Below are positions 5,409-8,866 of a DNA stretch of 8,866 nucleotides, in pieces (positions within the stretch are counted from its first letter, which is position 1; every line of letters starts with the position of its first letter). This DNA comes from Holosporaceae bacterium (GTDB lineage: Bacteria > Pseudomonadota > Alphaproteobacteria > UBA3830), in the NCBI GenBank assembly GCA_031284345.1, contig JAITAC010000096.1, positions 1-8,866 on the forward strand, read 5' to 3'. The translations under genes and the position numbers were made by a program. The notes below the pieces were generated by a model. It was not told the DNA's origin and did not search any database. It worked only from the letters and a program-made list of their open reading frames with translations.

Positions 5409-6542
5409 ATGAACAATAATAAAATTAATTTCTTTGATGACATAGAGCGTCTGCGAGGATTTGCATGTCTTCTGGTTTATATCCAGCATTTTGCGCTGAT
5501 TTGTCCACTGAAATTCATATATAATATTTTGCCAGCTTATCTGCTCCGAGGCGAAGGCGGAATGCGAATATTTTTCGCCATATCCGGATTTGTGGTAACA
5601 TTATCGCTGGTAAAAAAACTCGAATCCATTTCCGGCGAGCAGTTTATCGACAGATTAAATTCGGCAAGATCCATGCTCTATTCTTTTTACAAAAATCGAT
5701 TTTTCCGCATATTTCCGGTGGTATTTATCATGCTGCTGATAATGTTCACATTTATGTATCTGACCGAAAATGATACGAATTTTATGTGGTCGCTGCTGCG
5801 TTGTCCCATAGATGTATTTTTTGGCGTTCACAATTATTCGGTGGGAGCGTTCGCAGAGGTCGAGAAAATTCACTTTGGAGGTACAGGATCGCTATGGACA
5901 CTGGCGGTCGAAGGGCAATTTTATCTTCTGTGGCCGATAGTGCTGTTGCTTTGCAAAGATAATAATATCCGCACCATTGTATCGCTGGGAATGGGATGCC
6001 TATTTTTGCTGGTTGTACAGCCTATGGCGTCGTATCTGGGCGGAATCAGCTACTACAGCACCTACAACAACCTGGCGGAATTATTCCTCGGATCTTTTTT
6101 TGCTTTTATTTATAAAGAAGACATGGGAAAAAATGCCAATCGCATCGTTGGGCTCATCGCTTCCACTATTATGGCGCTGGCCATTTGGTATTATCCGAGT
6201 TCCATAGATCGAAACGTCTTTTTTTGCAAAATGGTGTTGTCTATTATTTCCGTATCTCTCGTGGTGCTCTGCGTATTCGTCAGGGGAAGCTTCAATGTGC
6301 CGGGATTGGGCCGCATATTTCAATATCTAGGTAGCAGATCATTTTCTTTTTATGTCATACATTTATTTATAGCCAATGTCACGGTTTGGTATGTAAATTC
6401 CATACATTTCCCGAAAGAATCGTTTTCGACATACGACTTCTACAAATATGAGTTTATAATAGGAACAGTTGCTTCGCTAGTGCTAGCGGAAATTCTCTAC
6501 AGGTTTGTGGAAAAACCCCTGAGAAATTTCGGAAGAAAGTAA
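5409..6542 (+). CDS. OafA-type membrane acyltransferase (acyltransferase family 3)
   Basis: Family 3 acyltransferases are polytopic inner-membrane enzymes that move acetyl or other acyl groups onto envelope sugars such as O-antigen, peptidoglycan or exopolysaccharide. The 377-residue protein begins with the family pattern ERLRGFACLLVYIQH, including Arg16 and His27, which match the conserved Arg and probable catalytic His. It continues with FFAISGF (55-61), YKNRFFRIFP (94-103), SLWTLAVEGQFYLLWP (161-176), SFSFYVIHLF (311-320) and a terminal VEKPLR (367-372). About ten hydrophobic spans are visible. There is no C-terminal SGNH esterase domain. It starts 9 nt after ffh, with only a weak AGG upstream, and is followed 7 nt later by the TPR lipoprotein. 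The substrate cannot be inferred because no sugar-biosynthesis genes are adjacent. Confidence 0.92.
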   Translation: MNNNKINFFDDIERLRGFACLLVYIQHFALICPLKFIYNILPAYLLRGEGGMRIFFAISGFVVTLSLVKKLESISGEQFIDRLNSARSMLYSFYKNRFFRIFPVVFIMLLIMFTFMYLTENDTNFMWSLLRCPIDVFFGVHNYSVGAFAEVEKIHFGGTGSLWTLAVEGQFYLLWPIVLLLCKDNNIRTIVSLGMGCLFLLVVQPMASYLGGISYYSTYNNLAELFLGSFFAFIYKEDMGKNANRIVGLIASTIMALAIWYYPSSIDRNVFFCKMVLSIISVSLVVLCVFVRGSFNVPGLGRIFQYLGSRSFSFYVIHLFIANVTVWYVNSIHFPKESFSTYDFYKYEFIIGTVASLVLAEILYRFVEKPLRNFGRK

Positions 6543-6549
6543 GGACTCT

Positions 6550-7305
6550 ATGAAAAATAATGTTGTTTACGGTGTAGTTTGCGTAGTTTTGGGAGCGATC
6601 TTGGCAACGGGATGTTCCGCTGACAAAAATAACGCTGCCCATGTCGTTCAAAACGGAGATAATTCAGCTGCCATGAGGCGTATAGCCCACAAGGCTCGTA
6701 AAGCTGGTAATATCGATGCGGCAATTAATCTTTACAACAAAGCTATTGAAATTGATCCAGCTAATCCGGAAGGATATTTGGGATTGGCGGAATCCTGCAT
6801 GGATAAAAATCTCCTGGACGCGGCTTCCGAGCATCTAAAACAGGCCGAGTCTCATGGATGCAATCGCAAAAAATCTAGCTATATTCGCGGAAAGATATTT
6901 CTATTGTCAGGTGATCAGGGATCTGCGGAACGCGAATTTATCAAGTACGAAGGCGTTGATTCTCTAAATGCCCTGGGAGCCATCTATGATTCTCGTGAAG
7001 AACATCAGAAGGCGCAGAGATACTATAAGCGCGTTATTGCGATGTCTCCGAACTACATAGACGCTTACAATAACATGGGGCTGTCTCTTTTGTTGTGTAG
7101 ACGATACAAAGAAGCGATATTTTATCTGGAAAATGCTTGCTCATTGCCGGAGGCTGATGTTACCTACAGAAGCAATCTTGCGTTGGCCTATGGCCTTGCG
7201 GGCAATCTTTCCAAAGTCCGAGAGGTGTACGCTCAGGATTATGACGGAACCGAGCTTGAAAGACGTGTCGCCTATATGAAAGAGCTGATTTCATCGCTAA
7301 AATAG
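6550..7305 (+). CDS. TPR-repeat lipoprotein, TadD-like
   Basis: This 251-residue protein has a lipoprotein-type signal: a hydrophobic segment (residues 5-19) ending in LATGC, with Cys22 as the likely lipidated residue. Position -3 is Ala rather than the more usual Leu. The rest is a TPR solenoid with about five or six repeats: clearest are 45-72 (AGNIDAAINLYNKAIEIDP), 73-105, 137-170 (QKAQRYYKRVIAMSPN) and 171-203 (YIDAYNNMGLSLLLCRRY). The C-terminal layout (NLALAYGLAGN, then LERRVAYMKEL) resembles alphaproteobacterial TadD, a periplasmic factor of tight-adherence pilus assembly, but no other tad genes are here, so a general scaffold role is equally possible. AGGA lies 4 nt before the ATG. 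It sits between the acyltransferase and trkH on the same strand. Confidence 0.85.
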   Translation: MKNNVVYGVVCVVLGAILATGCSADKNNAAHVVQNGDNSAAMRRIAHKARKAGNIDAAINLYNKAIEIDPANPEGYLGLAESCMDKNLLDAASEHLKQAESHGCNRKKSSYIRGKIFLLSGDQGSAEREFIKYEGVDSLNALGAIYDSREEHQKAQRYYKRVIAMSPNYIDAYNNMGLSLLLCRRYKEAIFYLENACSLPEADVTYRSNLALAYGLAGNLSKVREVYAQDYDGTELERRVAYMKELISSLK

Positions 7306-7335
7306 AGGCGAAAACCTTTGCATAATCGTTTCCGT

Positions 7336-7350
7336 GGAGTGCAAGAAATG
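7336..7350 (+). promoter_or_regulatory. Ribosome-binding site favouring the trkH ATG at 7348
   Basis: GGAG (7336-7339) is 8 nt upstream of ATG 7348. An in-frame TTG at 7318 also has GAGG (7305-7308) before it, overlapping the end of the preceding gene. ATG 7348 is preferred because it gives the canonical family N terminus and the usual 483-residue length. Confidence 0.65.
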
Positions 7351-8799
7351 ATCTGGTACAAAAAAATTTTTTATGTCCTCGGAATTTTATTTTTCATATT
7401 TTCGGGATTAGCACTGGCGCCAATGGCGGTAGATTTCTGCCTTGGTCATGATTTTCCCATTGAATTTCTCATTAGCAGCATATTTTGCTGTTTTTTGGGA
7501 GGTGTATTATTTTTCTCCTGTAAATTTTCCGAGAGTCAAGTTCCTGACGCCCGAGAAAAAATTTTGATTATTCTGCTATCATGGATTAGTTTTCCTATTT
7601 TAGGGAGCCTGCCATTTTTTTTATCGTCCCTGCAGATGTCGTTTGTGGATTCTGTATTTGAGACGACATTATTGCTGACCACCACTGGTTCAGGTGTAAT
7701 TTACGATACCCGGAGTCTATCGGAAGGTTTTTTACTCTGGAGAAGCCTTTTGCAGTTATTTGGAGGCATAGCCTTCGCAGCCTCATTTATATATATATTT
7801 CCGCATTTGAAATCCATTTATACACCGACATTTAATGAAGCAGGCAGAAGCAATTACGCGTTTTTAAGTCAGATAAAGACTATTTTGCTGGTGTACTTAT
7901 CATTAGCAGTCATGAGTTCATTTTTATTTGTGGGAACGGGAATATCTGCTTTAGATTCCATTTGCTATTCTTTTTCGGCTTTGTCCACGGGCGGAGCCAT
8001 ACCGGACAACACCTACGACATTTCTGGAATTTCGCAGCGGGTGAGCTGGATACTGCCGGTTCTCATGCTCATCGGAGGATGTCCGATCGTTTTCATAACT
8101 GGATTATTTTCCGAAGGCATTGGGGTTTTTAAAAATCGACAATTTATTTGTTATGTATCGCTGGTATTTTTGTTGGTTATGCTGTTATTTGCCTTGATGT
8201 CTTTTCCGAGCACTTCCAGCGCTCTGGACACTCTAAAAAGATCGTTTTTCATGGTGACGTCTTCCGTTACCACCACCGGCATTGGACTAAGTGCTTCAGA
8301 TGCTCCAGACTCTTTCGTCAACGCTTTACTCTATATCATTAATTTTATTGGAGGATGTTCCGGTTCCTGCAGTGGCGGCATAAAGATCTTTCGCCTGATG
8401 ATTATGTTCCAGCTGATTAAAAGCTATCTGATCCGCATTGTCAGCACAAACGTTGTCCACGTGCCAACCTACGCCGGGAAAAAATTGGAGGAGACGGATG
8501 TTACAGGATTATTTTCCTATTTTATTTGCTACGCCGTCATTGCAATAGTATTCTCCACTGCTCTGACATTTTTCGAAATGGAATTGGGAAAATCTTTTGG
8601 AGCCGTTATGACATGCCTGAATAACAATGGTCCATTTTTCGATCTACATAGGGCCACAGCGCTGGAAATGGCCAACTTGGGGATTGCCGCAAAAATAATT
8701 TTGACGCTTTCCATGATCGCCGGCAGAGTCGATTTCATTCCTTTGTTTATGGTAATGCTAAAGCCATTTTGGGGAAAAAAATTCGAGAACTTTCAATAA
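7348..8799 (+). CDS. trkH: Trk-type potassium uptake channel subunit TrkH
   Basis: TrkH is the membrane pore of the Trk K+ uptake system and works with the cytoplasmic NAD/ATP-binding gate TrkA. From ATG 7348 the protein is 483 residues, the same length as E. coli TrkH. All four pore loops of the SKT superfamily are visible: TTTGSG (111-116), STGGA (213-217), TTTGIG (308-313) and NNNGP (425-429), each contributing the conserved filter Gly. The GGCSGSCSGGIKIFR stretch (335-349) and the terminal GRVDFIPLFMVMLKPFW (459-475) are family hallmarks. Hydrophobic segments flank each loop as expected. No trkA is in the window. It starts 42 nt after the TPR lipoprotein gene, is probably co-transcribed with it, and no terminator is visible behind it. 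Confidence 0.95.
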   Translation: MIWYKKIFYVLGILFFIFSGLALAPMAVDFCLGHDFPIEFLISSIFCCFLGGVLFFSCKFSESQVPDAREKILIILLSWISFPILGSLPFFLSSLQMSFVDSVFETTLLLTTTGSGVIYDTRSLSEGFLLWRSLLQLFGGIAFAASFIYIFPHLKSIYTPTFNEAGRSNYAFLSQIKTILLVYLSLAVMSSFLFVGTGISALDSICYSFSALSTGGAIPDNTYDISGISQRVSWILPVLMLIGGCPIVFITGLFSEGIGVFKNRQFICYVSLVFLLVMLLFALMSFPSTSSALDTLKRSFFMVTSSVTTTGIGLSASDAPDSFVNALLYIINFIGGCSGSCSGGIKIFRLMIMFQLIKSYLIRIVSTNVVHVPTYAGKKLEETDVTGLFSYFICYAVIAIVFSTALTFFEMELGKSFGAVMTCLNNNGPFFDLHRATALEMANLGIAAKIILTLSMIAGRVDFIPLFMVMLKPFWGKKFENFQ

Positions 8800-8866
8800 A
8801 CACGCTCAACTCTGGACTTTCAAAGGTTATCGGACAATGGTCGTCGGCGAACGCGTTCAAATCGAT
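8800..8866. other. End of window, no supported feature
   Basis: No terminator hairpin follows trkH. An ATG at 8837 opens ten codons to the window edge but has no ribosome-binding site. One minus-strand frame is also open across this stretch. Nothing can be decided from 67 bases. Confidence 0.3.

Noticed and set aside
7318..7347. TTG start adding ten residues to TrkH
   Set aside because: It has a possible ribosome-binding site, but the ATG at 7348 has its own GGAG, matches the family N terminus and gives the standard 483 residues.
1..8866. CRISPR array, prophage, insertion sequence or toxin-antitoxin system
   Set aside because: No regularly spaced direct repeats, transposase or integrase motifs, or toxin-antitoxin gene pairs were seen. 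The only repeat structure is the two-copy module.

Overview
The window looks like a chromosomal segment of an AT-rich, probably host-associated alphaproteobacterium. The Ffh and L10 sequences read as alphaproteobacterial, and the AT-rich coding and shuffled housekeeping gene order resemble Holosporales/Rickettsiales-type symbionts. This placement is inference from protein character only; no rRNA or other marker is present.

Layout. (1) 1-622 is gene-poor, with an edge fragment of uncertain nature and the left copy of a roughly 190-bp repeated module (98-290, + orientation). (2) 623-1285 (+) is an unrecognised 220-residue protein with its own candidate promoter; it converges on the ribosomal operon across a long hairpin (1327-1373). 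(3) 1391-3578 (-) is the ribosomal stalk operon rplK-rplA-rplJ-rplL, with an L10-leader-like structure before rplJ and a GTG start for rplJ. (4) 3579-4061 is a divergent intergenic region. It holds the second, inverted copy of the repeat (3709-3897, - orientation), a 40-residue small ORF with a strong Shine-Dalgarno sequence just upstream of rplK, a more doubtful 44-residue ORF, and a near-consensus promoter for ffh. (5) 4062-8799 (+) is a tightly spaced run: ffh (signal recognition particle GTPase), an OafA-type membrane acyltransferase, a TadD-like TPR lipoprotein and trkH (potassium channel subunit). (6) 8800-8866 is too short to interpret.

How the genes fit together. The two divergent blocks serve translation (L11, L1, L10, L7/L12 around the factor-binding centre) and co-translational membrane targeting (Ffh). 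The three genes after ffh all encode envelope proteins and may simply share its promoter. Both housekeeping blocks lack their usual neighbours: no secE-nusG or rpoBC around rplKAJL, and no rpsP-rimM-trmD after ffh.

The least ordinary signal is the repeated module. Two diverged copies share the same order of elements at nearly constant spacing: a KI-x-V-[DN]-G-E-K coding-like stretch, TTAACG, ATGATAT-x-CG, GCCACAGGAGGG, then an ATG reading M-[EK]-N-K-[FS]-Q-N-Q. The right copy still has usable signals and lies directly upstream of the ribosomal operon. The left copy appears decayed. I do not recognise a known family in it.
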